Assembly (NCBI RefSeq): GCF_004217185.1
Contig: NZ_SHKL01000001.1
Coordinates: 1,510,001-1,574,000 of the forward strand
Origin: Pseudonocardia sediminis
GTDB taxonomy: Bacteria; Actinomycetota; Actinomycetes; Mycobacteriales; Pseudonocardiaceae
Direction of reading: 5' to 3'
DNA: 64,000 bases
Shown here piece after piece: positions 1 through 12,300 of the stretch (positions are counted from its first letter, which is position 1; each line of letters begins with the position of its first letter). Below the pieces are notes generated by a model. That model worked only from the letters and a program-made list of their open reading frames with translations, was not told the DNA's origin and ran no database searches. A program made the position numbers and the translations under genes.

Positions 1-1866
<1,866 letters not shown>

Positions 1867-2004
1867 CAACATGTTGTTCGCATCCACTGTGTGACCCTGA
1901 GCACACAACCATGACACCTTTTCGGTTGGTGTCCTCTTCGGAGGTTGCCGGCTGGTGGGTGTGGGTTGTGTGGTCTGTTATGGGTTGGAAGATAAGTTGA
2001 TAGT
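1867..2004 (+). other. 23S-5S internal transcribed spacer with processing stems
   Basis: This 138-nt spacer contains complementary segments able to form processing stems. ACACAACC near 1900 can pair with GGTTGTGT near 1965, enclosing an inner GACACC/GGTGTC hairpin near 1913-1933. No tRNA is visible in it. The role in rRNA maturation is inferred from position and complementarity. Confidence 0.6.
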
Positions 2005-2125
2005 GTTGTCGGTGGTTATGGCGGTAGGGAAACGCCCGGTCCCATTCCGAACCCGGTAGCTAAGCCTTCCTGCGCCGATGGTACTGCACTCGTCAGGGTG
2101 TGGGAGAGTAGGTCGTCGCCGACAT
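2005..2125 (+). rRNA. rrf: 5S ribosomal RNA
   Basis: The gene is about 120 nt long. Its ends are complementary (TGTCGG near 2007 with CCGACA near 2119), giving helix I. Internal conserved blocks include GGGAAACGCCCGGTCCCATTCCG (broken here as GGTCCCATTCCGAACCC near 2038) and the GGGAGAGTAGG segment near 2102. It follows the 23S gene in the standard order. The exact 5' and 3' ends may shift by two or three bases. Confidence 0.95.
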
Positions 2126-2204
2126 TCAACATCTGGGTGGGGCCCTGTCGTGGAAGAGATTCCATGGCAGGGTCCCGTTCGCATTTCTGGCCCAGAACAG
2201 AACA

Positions 2205-2241
2205 GAGCCCGTCTCCGGTATCGCCGGTGGCGGGCTCTTTT
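2205..2241 (+). terminator. Intrinsic terminator of the rRNA operon
   Basis: A perfect 7-bp outer stem GAGCCCG / CGGGCTC, extended by an inner CCGG/CCGG helix, is followed directly by TTTTGT. It lies 80 nt downstream of the 5S gene. This is the clearest rho-independent terminator in the window. Confidence 0.9.
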
Positions 2242-2470
2242 GTATGTCCGGACAGATTCGCGAACCGGGTGCCGCGGTTCGAGAGGCGTCCGGGTGGTCG
2301 GCGGAGAGGACTCGCACCCCGACAGGCTTGGTCGCCTTCGACCGGATGCGACGGCCGTATCCACAACGTGGTCGCGGCATCCACAGATCTCGATGAGCGG
2401 GTGCATCGGCCGGCCCGGAGCAGATGCTGATGAGGACAGTTCGTCGTCCCCGCATCGAATGGAGATCGCC
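2242..2470. other. Spacer between rRNA terminator and ssb-like gene
   Basis: I see no gene and no convincing promoter in these 229 bases. The reading frame of the downstream gene stays open into the spacer, but the codons there lack the G/C third-position pattern and resemble no protein I recognise. Confidence 0.5.
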
Positions 2471-2995
2471 ATGCGAACCCAGATCACCGTGTCCGGCAAC
2501 GTGACCAACCAGCCCGTCTCCCGCACCACCAAGGACGGTGTCCAGGTCGTCGAGTTCGGCCTGGCCTGCAACAGCCGTCGCCAGGACCGGGGCACCGGCC
2601 TCTGGGAGGACGGGGAGACGACCTTCTTCACCGTCACCTGCTGGCGCAAGCTCGCCGAGAACGTGGTGGAGAGCCTGCACAAGGGGGACCCGGTCCTGGT
2701 CCTCGCCCGCTTCTCCACCCGGGAGTACACACGCTCCGACGGGACGGTCCGTTCGGAGCTCAAGCTCGAGGCCCAGTCCGTCGGTCCCGACCTGGGACGA
2801 TCACGGGCCATCATCCGGCGCATCGCGCGGCCGGCGGTCGACCAGCCCGAGGCGCCGTCCGTCGGGGACGTTGAGACGGACATGGTGCCCGAGCCCCGTG
2901 CTGGTGAGAGCGACGCGGCGTCGCCCTACGACATCGACGAGGCGGCGCTGCTGGACTCGCGTCCCCTGGTGGCAGTACCGGGCGCCGATGCCTGA
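2471..2995 (+). CDS. ssb: Single-stranded DNA-binding protein paralogue (Rv2478c-like)
   Basis: This 174-residue protein has an OB-fold SSB domain over about residues 1-110 (starting MRTQITVSGNV, with RRQDRGTGLWEDGETTFFTVTCW in the body). Such proteins bind single-stranded DNA in replication, repair or transformation. The start at the ATG in 2471 is preceded by GGAG with 6-nt spacing. An in-frame ATG at 2459 has no ribosome binding site. The C-terminus ends in a Pro/Val/Ala-rich tail and lacks the acidic DDIPF/DEPPF tip with which replicative SSBs recruit partners. It is therefore likely the secondary, Rv2478c-type SSB. It precedes the ettA gene as in mycobacteria. Confidence 0.88.
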   Translation: MRTQITVSGNVTNQPVSRTTKDGVQVVEFGLACNSRRQDRGTGLWEDGETTFFTVTCWRKLAENVVESLHKGDPVLVLARFSTREYTRSDGTVRSELKLEAQSVGPDLGRSRAIIRRIARPAVDQPEAPSVGDVETDMVPEPRAGESDAASPYDIDEAALLDSRPLVAVPGADA

Positions 2996-3007
2996 CCGTG
3001 GGCGAAC

Positions 3008-3013
3008 TACCAT
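3008..3013 (+). promoter_or_regulatory. Candidate -10 element of a leaderless ettA transcript
   Basis: TACCAT matches the actinobacterial TANNNT -10 box and ends 7 nt before the GTG start. Transcription would therefore begin at or next to the start codon. No Shine-Dalgarno sequence is present. Confidence 0.5.
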
Positions 3014-3020
3014 TGCAAAC

Positions 3021-4697
3021 GTGGCGGACCTGATTTATACGATGAGAAACGTGCGCAAGGCGCACGGTGACAAGGTCATCCTCGAGAACGCGTCGATCAG
3101 CTTCCTGCCGGGCGCCAAGATCGGTGTCGTGGGGCCGAACGGGGCCGGTAAGTCCACGGTGCTGAAGATCATGGCGGGGCTCGAGCACGCGAACAACGGC
3201 GACGCCATCCTGGCTCCCGGCGCGACGGTGGGCATCCTCCAGCAGGAGCCCCCGTTGAACGAGGAGAAGACCGTCCTCGGGAACGTCGAGGAGGGCGTCG
3301 GGGAGATCAAGGTCAAGCTCGACCGGTACAACGCGATCGCCGAGCAGATGGCGACCGACTACACCGACGAGCTCATGGAGGAGATGGGCGCGCTCCAGGA
3401 GGACCTGGACCACGCCGACGCGTGGGAGCTCGACTCCCAGCTGGAGCAGGCGATGGATGCACTGCGCTGCCCCCCGGGGGACGCGGAGGTCGCGCACCTC
3501 TCCGGTGGTGAGCGCCGCCGGGTGGCGCTGTGCAAGCTGCTGCTCTCCAAGCCCGACCTCCTGCTCCTCGACGAGCCCACGAACCACCTCGACGCCGAGA
3601 GCGTCCTGTGGCTGGAGCAGTTCCTGTCCAGCTACGCAGGCGCCGTCCTGGCCGTCACCCACGACCGGTACTTCCTGGACAACGTGGCCGGCTGGATCCT
3701 CGAGATCGACCGGGGGCGCACGTACCCCTACGAGGGCAACTACTCGACGTACCTGGAGAAGAAGGGCGAGCGCCTCGCCGTCCAGGGCAAGAAGGACCAG
3801 AAGCTGCAGAAGCGCCTCAAGGAGGAGCTGGCCTGGGTCCGGTCCAACCCGAAGGCGCGCCAGGCGAAGAGCCGTTCGCGGCTCGACCGCTACGAGGAGA
3901 TGGCGGCCGAGGCCGATCGGCACCGGAAGCTGGACTTCGAGGAGATCCAGATCCCGCCGGGCCCGCGTCTGGGCAACACCGTCGTCGACGTCTCGCATCT
4001 GGACAAGGGGTTCGACGGCCGACAGCTGATCAAGGACCTCTCGTTCACGCTGCCGCGTAACGGCATCGTCGGCGTGATCGGCCCGAACGGTGTCGGTAAG
4101 ACGACGTTGTTCAAGACGATCGTCGGTCTGGAGAAGTCCGACTCGGGCGACGTGCGGATCGGCGACACGGTGAAGCTGTCGTACGTCGACCAGAACCGCG
4201 GCGGGATCGAGCCGGAGAAGACCGTCTTCCAGGTGGTCTCCGACGGTCTGGACTACATCCAGGTCGGCAACGTCGAGATGCCGTCGCGGGCCTACGTCGC
4301 GGCGTTCGGGTTCAAGGGACCGGACCAGCAGAAGCCGGCGGGCGTGCTCTCCGGTGGTGAGCGCAACCGGCTGAACCTGGCGCTGACGCTCAAGCAGGGC
4401 GGGAACCTCATCCTGCTGGACGAGCCGACGAACGACCTGGACGTCGAGACGCTGGGATCGCTGGAGAACGCGCTCGAGCAGTTCCCGGGCTGCGCCGTGG
4501 TCATCTCCCACGACCGTTGGTTCCTGGACCGGGTGTGTACCCACATCTTGGCCTGGGAGGGGACCGACTCGAACCCGGCGTCGTGGTTCTGGTTCGAGGG
4601 CAACTTCGAGTCCTACGAGAAGAACAAGGTCGAGCGTCTGGGGGCTGACGCGGCGCGACCGCACCGTGTCACGCACCGTAAGCTCACCCGGGACTGA
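3021..4697 (+). CDS. ettA: Energy-dependent translational throttle protein EttA (ABC-F ATPase)
   Basis: This 558-residue soluble ABC-F protein has two nucleotide-binding domains and no membrane segments. NBD1 has Walker A GPNGAGKST near 38-46, signature LSGGERRR near 160 and Walker B LLLLDEPTNHLD. NBD2 has GPNGVGKTT near 354, LSGGERNR near 443 and LILLDEPTNDLD. A charged helical linker with EKKGERLAVQGKKDQKLQK lies between them. EttA binds the ribosomal E site and gates entry into elongation according to the ATP/ADP ratio. GTG at 3021 gives the family length of about 555 and is supported by a leaderless -10. The ssb-ettA-gdh order matches mycobacteria. Confidence 0.95.
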   Translation: MADLIYTMRNVRKAHGDKVILENASISFLPGAKIGVVGPNGAGKSTVLKIMAGLEHANNGDAILAPGATVGILQQEPPLNEEKTVLGNVEEGVGEIKVKLDRYNAIAEQMATDYTDELMEEMGALQEDLDHADAWELDSQLEQAMDALRCPPGDAEVAHLSGGERRRVALCKLLLSKPDLLLLDEPTNHLDAESVLWLEQFLSSYAGAVLAVTHDRYFLDNVAGWILEIDRGRTYPYEGNYSTYLEKKGERLAVQGKKDQKLQKRLKEELAWVRSNPKARQAKSRSRLDRYEEMAAEADRHRKLDFEEIQIPPGPRLGNTVVDVSHLDKGFDGRQLIKDLSFTLPRNGIVGVIGPNGVGKTTLFKTIVGLEKSDSGDVRIGDTVKLSYVDQNRGGIEPEKTVFQVVSDGLDYIQVGNVEMPSRAYVAAFGFKGPDQQKPAGVLSGGERNRLNLALTLKQGGNLILLDEPTNDLDVETLGSLENALEQFPGCAVVISHDRWFLDRVCTHILAWEGTDSNPASWFWFEGNFESYEKNKVERLGADAARPHRVTHRKLTRD

Positions 4698-4784
4698 TCA
4701 CCGCCGAACCGGGCGCTCCCCGCATCCCGGCGCCGGGCGCCGCGGATCGGGGCGGCCCGGGGCGGTGGGGTCACGGGAGGCGAT

Positions 4785-7700
4785 GTGACGTCCGACGTGC
4801 GTCATGGGAACGGCCCCTCCGGAAGTGTCGGTAGCGGTACACGGACCGGCACGACCGGGGCGGAGATGCTCGAGGCGGCGGCGGCCCTGCGGTGGCGCAG
4901 GCCGCGTCTCACGGCGGACCTCGCCCACCAGGTGGTGCAGGATGCCGCTGCCGCCGGTGACGGTGCGCTCTGGCTGCGCTCGGCCGGGTGGTACCTGCAC
5001 GGGCGGGCCGCGACCGAGGATGCGCGCGAGGCCGCCGTCGAGATCCTGACGTCGGCGGACTCGTTCCCGGGAGGTGCGGGGATCGACGACGCCGACGGAG
5101 CCCGCCTGCGCGTCGAGCTGGCGGCCATCGCCCAGGCCAACGGTGACGTCGAGGAGGCCCGGGCTCTCGTCGGTGGTTCCGAGGTCACTGCGACCAGGGG
5201 CGGACCGGATGGGATCGAGCTGGACCGGGCCGCGGTGCTGGTGCGATGTGCTCTGGCCGGGCCCGGTGGGGATCTGGAGGGCCTGCGCCGGTCGGTCGAG
5301 GGGCTCGGCCGACGTCTGCGCGGAGAGCCGGCCGCGCTCGCGGAACTTCTCGTGGGGTCGATCCACCGGGCGGGCGACGACCAGCGCGCCGCATCGGCGT
5401 CGGCGTTGAGCGGTCTCGCGAACCTCGGGTGGACGCCCGACACCCCCGACAGCCTGCCCGCGTCACCGCATCTCGCGGCGGCACTGTTCAGCCAGTGGAT
5501 CACTGCGTTGCTCGACGGTGGCTCGTCCGACGACGTCGCGGCGGCCGTCCGGGCGGTGCGGGACCTGCAGGAGCTCCCCGATTCCGGCCGTCAGGGCGTC
5601 CTCCTGCGGCTGACCGTGGCCCGCGCCCTGCCGGACACCGCGGAACGGACAGCGGCCGCGCTGCGCGACGTCGCCGACCACGCGGCCCGGGCCGGTGCGC
5701 CCTCGCTCGAGGCGGCGTGTCGCGCGACCCAGGCCGAGGTGCACGAGGGCGTCGGCGACTTCCGGGAGGCACTCGCCGCGCTGCGGGCGGGGATGGTCGC
5801 GGAGCGGGTCGACCGGGAGTGCGGTCAGCGCTTCCGGGACGCGTTGGCCGCCGTGATGGCCTCCCGTTCGGGATCTGCTGTAGGTACCGGGCGGGCCGAC
5901 AGGGTCGAGCGTGGATCGGTCCGCGGTCCCCGTACCGGCGGCCCTCGTACCGACGGGCCTCGTACCGACGGCCCCCGTGTCGACGGGCCTCGTACCAACG
6001 GCCCCCGTGTCGACGGGCCTCGCACCGAGGATGCGGATGTCTCCGGTCCTCGTGTCGACGGACCCGGGGACGGGCCGGTGCCGGAGGTGCCGGCGCCCGG
6101 TCGCCGTCGTCGGGCGGAGACGTCGGCGCCGAATGCCCTGATGTCCGGGGACGGCCGGCACTCCGGTGCCGCGGTCGTCCGGGACGCTGCGACCGAGGGC
6201 ACGGGGAGCGACGGGACCGAGGCCACCGGCGGCGGAGTGCACGACCTTCCCGGCTCCGTCGCGGCGTCCCGGTCGGCCACCGGCGACGAGTCCCTGCTCG
6301 TGGATGCGACGACCATCGGGCCCTCGTCCGCGGATTCTTCCTCGGACGTCACGAACGGGGCCGGGGCGCATCTGCTCGAGTGGGCGGAGCGGTCCTGGTA
6401 CGGCCCGGGCCGGCTCGCCCGGCCGGACGCTGCGATCGACAGTGGCGCTCCACTCGCAGACGCGATGGTCGAGGAACTGCGGACGGCGGCCCTGCGCCGC
6501 TCCGTCCCCTCCCACGGCTCAGCCCTGCACCGATCCGGGTCCGGCCCGGGAGGGTCCGCGCACGAGAACGCCCCGGGCACCGACGCATCCGGATCAGGGG
6601 GCGACGGTGCCGGGCCCGACGGTTCCCGACCCGACCGGGACGGAATCGACGGCATTGCCGGTGACCGCAGCGGCGACCACGCCACTGGCAGAGGCGACAG
6701 CGGCAGGGGCAGCGGCGACAGCAGCAGCGGCGGAGACGGCAACGACGACAGCCGCGACGGCAACGTCAGCGGCGGTGTCACCGGCAGCGAGGTCACCGGC
6801 AGCGACGGCAGCGGCGAAGACGCCAACGGCAGCCAAGCCGGCGACGGCAGCGGCGGCAACCGCAGCAGCGGTGACGATGGCAGCGTCGCGGCTGCGGAGA
6901 TCGTGCGGCGCGAACCGTGGGCGGCGTTGCTGCCGGGGGCGCGGATCGTCCCGGAGAACGGTCGGCGACGGCTCGTCAACGGCTATGCAGAGCGGACACC
7001 GGAGCCCCCTGCCCTCCGTGGCACTGTCGGGGACGGCGGCGCGGCGGTTGGCGCGGGTCGGTCTGGGGAGCGGTCGGTCCTCCCACCGGGACCACCGCGG
7101 GCCGTACCGGACGACTCCGACCGACCGCCGTTGGAGTGGCAGGTGCCGGCAGCGTCGTGGGCGTCGACCGTGTTCGGGCCGACGGCAGGGCGGGGAGTAC
7201 CGGCCAACGGCTCTTCCGGGGCCACGGGACGTCGCGCAGCACACGTGCGCGAGCCAGCTGTGGGCGCCGATGCGCCCGAGCCTGCACCGCAGGAACACGG
7301 GCCGTCCGCGGGCCGGAACGGGAGACGTCGAGCGGCCGAGGGCGCCGGAGCCGGGACGTCCGACAGGCCGGTGGTCGACGTCGGCAACTACCTCGTGGTG
7401 CTCGACCTTCTGCAGGGGGACCGTCCGGTGCGCGACGCGTCCGCTGCGGCGGTGCTGCACGACGTCGCCGAACGGGCCCGGCGGTTGGTCCCTCCGCGCG
7501 GTGAGATCCGGTCGCGGAGCACGGACTCCGATGACCCCCTCGGCATGGGGGAGGGGACCGGTCCGGGGCGGATCGAGGTCGTCCTGCCGGACGCCGACCG
7601 GGTCACGGCGATGCTGTGGGCCCAGTCGTTGGTCGGGTACGTCGCGGCCCGGGTCGGTCGTGGCGGTCTGCCCGAGGAGACGGCCCTGCGGTCGCAGGTG

Positions 7701-9263
7701 CACGACACGACCGGTCCCGTCGGACTCGGCGTGGTGCGTGAGCTGACGGGACCGGAGCGGTCCGAGGGCGTCGTCGGGGTTCCGGTGCGCTCCGAGGGCA
7801 CGTCGCGGAACGGGGATCCGGTCACCGGTTCCGCATCGGTGTCCGAAGGGCGGTTGGACGGTGCGGAGCCCGTCGACCCACTCGGAACAGCCGGATCGGC
7901 GGCATCGGCCGGGGCGGCGTCGGCCGGGGCAGTGTCGGCTGGAGGAGCATCGGCCGGAGCGAACGGGTCGCCTGCCGTGCGGGGTCGTCACGGAGGCGCG
8001 CGGGACGAGGAACGGCGGGCCGTGAACGGGGCGGCTGGTCCCGAGGCTTCGGCCGTGGCGACCCGTGCGGCAGCCCCCGGTGAGGTCCCGCTCGGCCCGA
8101 TCGACGGATCGACCGACGTGGCGGGACCGGCGGATGTCGCCGGATCGAGCGACGCCGCTCTGGCGACGCCGGGGACCAGCGCGATCGACGTGGCGGGTTC
8201 GACGGGCGCGGTCGGGTCGGCGGATGCGGCCGGTTCGACGGAGGTGGACGCCGTCCCGGGACGTCACGGCGGGCAGGTGCCGTGGTCGGGAGCCGCGACC
8301 GTGCAGCCCGGATCGGGGGGACGCCGTCGGCGGGAATCGTCGACGTCGGCGCGTCCCGAGGTACGGCCGGACCGGCTCGCCGCGGCCGCCGCGTCCGGCG
8401 AGGCCGTGGATCGGCACGGGTCGGACGTCCTCGGCGCCTCCGGGACCGATACCGGGTCGATCCCGATCGCAGCACCGATCGGATACGGCGGCTCGGAGGC
8501 GGTGGAGCCGATCTCCACCGACCATGAGGAAAGCCTGCGTCACGTCGCGGTCGGCGCCCTGCTGGAGCCGGTCGCCGACGCCTCGGTGACTGTCGCGCCT
8601 TCGCTCGATACGTCCGTGCCGGTGGCGACAGCGTCCGGCGAGACCTCGCTCGACACGACGGGGCCCGAGCCGACATCTCCCGACTCGGCGGCCGACCCCA
8701 CCGAGAACGCTGCAACGACCGACGCCGGGGCGGACGACACGGCGTTCGACGAGACCACGGCGTTCGACGAGACCACGGCGATCAGCTACACCGCTGCGCT
8801 CGGCGACGCCACCCCGGTTGACGACACCAAGGCGGACAGCGACGCCGCAGCGAGCGGCGGGACCACGGCGACCGTCGTCCCCGTGGCAGCCGATGACGTG
8901 TCCGGGACCGTCCCTACCGGCCCCGCCGGCGTCGTCGCGGACGAGGCGACCGCGGGTCGTCGCGTCGCGGGGAGGGCCGCTGCGGGGCCGCGGCCCCGCC
9001 GGGTGGGTCCCGACGAGGAGAGGGCCGCGCGCGTGGCACGGCACGCGGCACAGCGGCGCAGCCGTACGGCGCAGGGGACGGACCGATCGGCCGACGGGTC
9101 GGAGGGGAACGGGTCCGGCCCGGCCGTCGACGGGGGGACCAGCCCGGCCGTCGGCGCCGGGAACTCCGATCGCGTCCGTGCCGTCGACCCCACCGACATC
9201 CCCGACGACCTCGGGATGGCGGAGCTCCTGGCCGGTGCACTCGCCGCCTACCGCGACATCTGA
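4785..9263 (+). CDS. Very large low-complexity protein with helical N-terminus and a possible degenerate GGDEF-like domain
   Basis: This 1492-residue protein has no name I recognise. Residues about 1-355 are Ala/Leu/Arg-rich and look like helical (TPR-like) repeats. Residues about 375-425 repeat GPRTDG/GPRVDG units. Residues about 604-702 are a Gly/Ser/Asp linker. Residues about 864-965 form a compact, conserved-looking block (DVGNYLVVLDLLQGD ... LHDVAERARRLV ... IEVVLPDADRVTAMLWAQSL) whose layout resembles a diguanylate cyclase domain without the GGDEF loop. The C-terminus ends with a short hydrophobic helix (GMAELLAGALAAYRDI). The GTG start has GGGAGG upstream. No signal peptide or membrane segment is visible. 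The cyclase comparison is by eye only. Confidence 0.75.
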   Translation: MTSDVRHGNGPSGSVGSGTRTGTTGAEMLEAAAALRWRRPRLTADLAHQVVQDAAAAGDGALWLRSAGWYLHGRAATEDAREAAVEILTSADSFPGGAGIDDADGARLRVELAAIAQANGDVEEARALVGGSEVTATRGGPDGIELDRAAVLVRCALAGPGGDLEGLRRSVEGLGRRLRGEPAALAELLVGSIHRAGDDQRAASASALSGLANLGWTPDTPDSLPASPHLAAALFSQWITALLDGGSSDDVAAAVRAVRDLQELPDSGRQGVLLRLTVARALPDTAERTAAALRDVADHAARAGAPSLEAACRATQAEVHEGVGDFREALAALRAGMVAERVDRECGQRFRDALAAVMASRSGSAVGTGRADRVERGSVRGPRTGGPRTDGPRTDGPRVDGPRTNGPRVDGPRTEDADVSGPRVDGPGDGPVPEVPAPGRRRRAETSAPNALMSGDGRHSGAAVVRDAATEGTGSDGTEATGGGVHDLPGSVAASRSATGDESLLVDATTIGPSSADSSSDVTNGAGAHLLEWAERSWYGPGRLARPDAAIDSGAPLADAMVEELRTAALRRSVPSHGSALHRSGSGPGGSAHENAPGTDASGSGGDGAGPDGSRPDRDGIDGIAGDRSGDHATGRGDSGRGSGDSSSGGDGNDDSRDGNVSGGVTGSEVTGSDGSGEDANGSQAGDGSGGNRSSGDDGSVAAAEIVRREPWAALLPGARIVPENGRRRLVNGYAERTPEPPALRGTVGDGGAAVGAGRSGERSVLPPGPPRAVPDDSDRPPLEWQVPAASWASTVFGPTAGRGVPANGSSGATGRRAAHVREPAVGADAPEPAPQEHGPSAGRNGRRRAAEGAGAGTSDRPVVDVGNYLVVLDLLQGDRPVRDASAAAVLHDVAERARRLVPPRGEIRSRSTDSDDPLGMGEGTGPGRIEVVLPDADRVTAMLWAQSLVGYVAARVGRGGLPEETALRSQVHDTTGPVGLGVVRELTGPERSEGVVGVPVRSEGTSRNGDPVTGSASVSEGRLDGAEPVDPLGTAGSAASAGAASAGAVSAGGASAGANGSPAVRGRHGGARDEERRAVNGAAGPEASAVATRAAAPGEVPLGPIDGSTDVAGPADVAGSSDAALATPGTSAIDVAGSTGAVGSADAAGSTEVDAVPGRHGGQVPWSGAATVQPGSGGRRRRESSTSARPEVRPDRLAAAAASGEAVDRHGSDVLGASGTDTGSIPIAAPIGYGGSEAVEPISTDHEESLRHVAVGALLEPVADASVTVAPSLDTSVPVATASGETSLDTTGPEPTSPDSAADPTENAATTDAGADDTAFDETTAFDETTAISYTAALGDATPVDDTKADSDAAASGGTTATVVPVAADDVSGTVPTGPAGVVADEATAGRRVAGRAAAGPRPRRVGPDEERAARVARHAAQRRSRTAQGTDRSADGSEGNGSGPAVDGGTSPAVGAGNSDRVRAVDPTDIPDDLGMAELLAGALAAYRDI

Positions 9264-9348
9264 CCCGCGCCGACGCTCGTCGCGCCGCCGGGCGCAGCGA
9301 TGACTCAAGCTTCTCCCAAGGCCGGCATGCGCTGATCACCACCGTGGT

Positions 9349-9354
9349 TAGGGT
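9349..9354 (+). promoter_or_regulatory. Candidate -10 element upstream of gdh
   Basis: TAGGGT fits TANNNT and would give a short 5' leader of about 35 nt to the GTG start at 9396. No clear -35 is seen. The call rests on motif and position only. Confidence 0.3.
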
Positions 9355-9395
9355 GGCCGGGACAGTGCCCCAACCGGGTAGGCCCGAGCCGAGAA

Positions 9396-12300
9396 GTGAG
9401 CAGCCGGATGCACCAGTCCGCGGCCGATACAGACCCAGCGCGTGACGGCGGGGGGCGCGACGGCGGGGGCGGGAGCCTGCACCGTCTCTACGCCCGGCAC
9501 ACCCCCGACCTGGACCGCCGGGCCGGTGCCGACCCGGCCCTGCAGGACTTCGACGCGATCATCGCGTCGCACCGCGAGCTGGCCGCGCGCCGTGAGCCCG
9601 GGCGCGCCGTCGTCGCGGTCCGGCCGGGGGAGGGCTCGGGGGCGGTCGTCGAGATCGTCACCGACGACATGCCGTTCCTGGTCGAGTCCGTGCTGGCCGG
9701 CATCGGCCGGGTGGGCGGCGTCGTCCGCCGGGTCGTCCACCCGATCCTGGTCGTGCGCCGTGACGGCGCCGGGACGCTGACCGGCATCGACACCGCGGCC
9801 GACGCGGCGGCGGCCCCGGCCGGGGCCCTCGTCGAGTCGTGGATGCACCTCGACGTCGACGTGTCCGGCACCACCGGCCCGGACCTCGACGGGCTGCGCG
9901 AGGAGCTGGAGCGCACGCTGCTCGACGTCCGCCAGGTCGTCGGGGACGGCGCGATGATGGTCGCCCGGGCCCGGGCGGTGGCCGACGACGCCGACGAGTC
10001 CGACGCGCGCCCGGGCGGCGGCGCGGGCCCGACGGGTCCGGGGTCGTTGCTGCCGGGCGAGGTCTCCGAGCTGCTGCACTGGCTGATCGACGACCACTTC
10101 ACGTTCATCGGCTACCGGCACTACACGCGCGTCGGCGGCCGTCTGGAGCCGGAGAACGGGTCCGGTCTGGGCGTCCTGCGCCCGGACGACGCCGGGTCGC
10201 GGATCTTCCTCCCGGAGAACGGGTCCACCCCGCCGGACGAGCACGCCGCCACCCTGGTCATCACCCGCGCCAGCGGCCCGAGCCGCGTGCTGCGCCCGGT
10301 GCACCCCTACTACCTGAGCGTGCGCACCCGCGACGCCGACGGCGCCGTCACCGGCGAGCACCGGTTCCTGGGGATGCTGACCGTCCCGGCCCGCTTCGAG
10401 AGCGTGCTGGACATCCCGATCGTCGCCCGCAAGATCCGGTCCGCGATCCGGCACGCCGGATTCCCGGCCGACTCCTACTCCGGGCAGCAGATGCTCGAGG
10501 TGTTCTCCGGGCTGCCGCGCGAGGAGCTGTTCTCCTCCTCGGAGGAGACGCTGCACGACACCGCGGTCGGCGTGCTCGCCGCGGCCGGTCGCCGGGCGGT
10601 GCGCGTGTTCGTGCACCCGGACCCCTACCGGCGGTTCCTGTCCTGCCTGGTCTACCTGCCGCGCGACCGCTACACCACGACCAGCCGCCTGGCGATGGCC
10701 GACGTGCTGCGCGAGCGGCTCGGCGGCACCGACGTGGCCTACACCGCGCAGGTCAGCGAGGCGAGCCTGGCGCTGGTGCACTTCACCGTCGCCACCGACC
10801 CGGCCGCCGAACCGGTCGCCTACGACCTCGACGCGCTGCAGGACGAGATCACCGAGGCGTCCCGGACCTGGGACGACCGGCTCGTCTCGGCGCTCGGCGC
10901 GGCCGGGGCGAAGGCGACGGGCGTGCTCGCCGGGATCCCGGAGTCCTACAAGGCCGGGGTCGCGCCGGACCGGGCGGTGGAGGACCTGCGCCGCCTGCTC
11001 GCGCTGCCGGCCGACGGGTTCGACGTCCGGCTCTACCGCGGCACCGGCGGCGACATCCGGTTCGCGCTCTACCTCGCCGACTCCCCGGTCACGCTGACGG
11101 CGGTGCTGCCGCTGCTGCAGCAGCTCGACGTCGAGGTGATCGACGAGCACCCGGCGGAGTTCCTGCGCCCGGACGGCCGCCGCTGCTGGCTCTACGACTT
11201 CGGCCTGCGCGCCAGCGGCAAGCCCGAGGTCCCGCCGGAGGACGCCGGAGCGCGCTTCTGCGCCGCGTTCTCCGCGGCCTGGCGCGGCGACGCCGAGTCC
11301 GACCGGTTCTCCGCGCTGGTGCTGCGCGCCGGCCTGGCGTGGCGCGAGGCGGCCGTGCTGCGCGCCTACAGCCGCTACGCCCGCCAGCTCGGCGGGTTGT
11401 TCAGCCTGCAGTACACGGCGAACACCCTCGTCGCGTACCCGGACGTGGCACGCGCGCTGGTGTCGCTGTTCCGGGCCCGCTTCGACCCGACCGCGAGTGC
11501 CCGTGACGCCGCCGTCGCCGAGGCGCGCGAGACCGTCACCGCCCTGATCGACGAGGTCACCGGGCTCGACGCCGACCGGATCCTGCGCGGCCTGCTGGCG
11601 ATGATCGAGGGCACGCTGCGGACGAACTGGTTCCGCGACCGCTCGTTCTTCTCGTTCAAGCTCGACCCGTCGTCGATCCCGGACGTGCCCGCGCCGCGGC
11701 CGCGCTTCGAGATCTTCGTCTACGCGCCGCGGGTCGAGGGCGTGCACCTGCGGTTCGGGCCGGTCGCCCGCGGCGGGCTGCGCTTCTCCGACCGCCAGCA
11801 GGACTACCGCACCGAGGTCCTCGGCCTGGTCAAGGCCCAGGCCGTGAAGAACGCGGTGATCGTGCCGGTCGGGGCCAAGGGCGGGTTCGTCGTCCGCCGC
11901 CCGGGACCCGACGCCGAGGAGGTCCGCGCCTGCTACCGCACCTTCATCTCCGGGCTGCTCGACGTCACCGACAACCTGCACACGCTGCCCGACGGAAGTG
12001 TGGAGACGGTGCCGCCGCCGGACGTCGTCCGCCACGACGGCGACGACTCCTACCTGGTCGTCGCCGCGGACAAGGGCACCGCGACGTTCTCCGACCTGGC
12101 CAACTCCATCGCCGCCGAGTACGGCTTCTGGCTCGGTGACGCGTTCGCCTCCGGCGGCTCGGTCGGCTACGACCACAAGGCCATGGGCATCACGGCGAAG
12201 GGCGCGTGGGAGAGCGTCAAGCGGCACTTCTCCGAGCTCGGCGTCGACACCCAGAACCAGGACTTCACCGTCGTCGGCGTCGGGGACATGTCCGGCGACG

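Noticed and set aside
1867..2004. tRNA in the 23S-5S spacer, or tRNAs elsewhere in the window
   Set aside because: I found no cloverleaf with a GTTCRA T-loop. The spacer forms only simple processing stems. A tRNAscan run would settle the rest.
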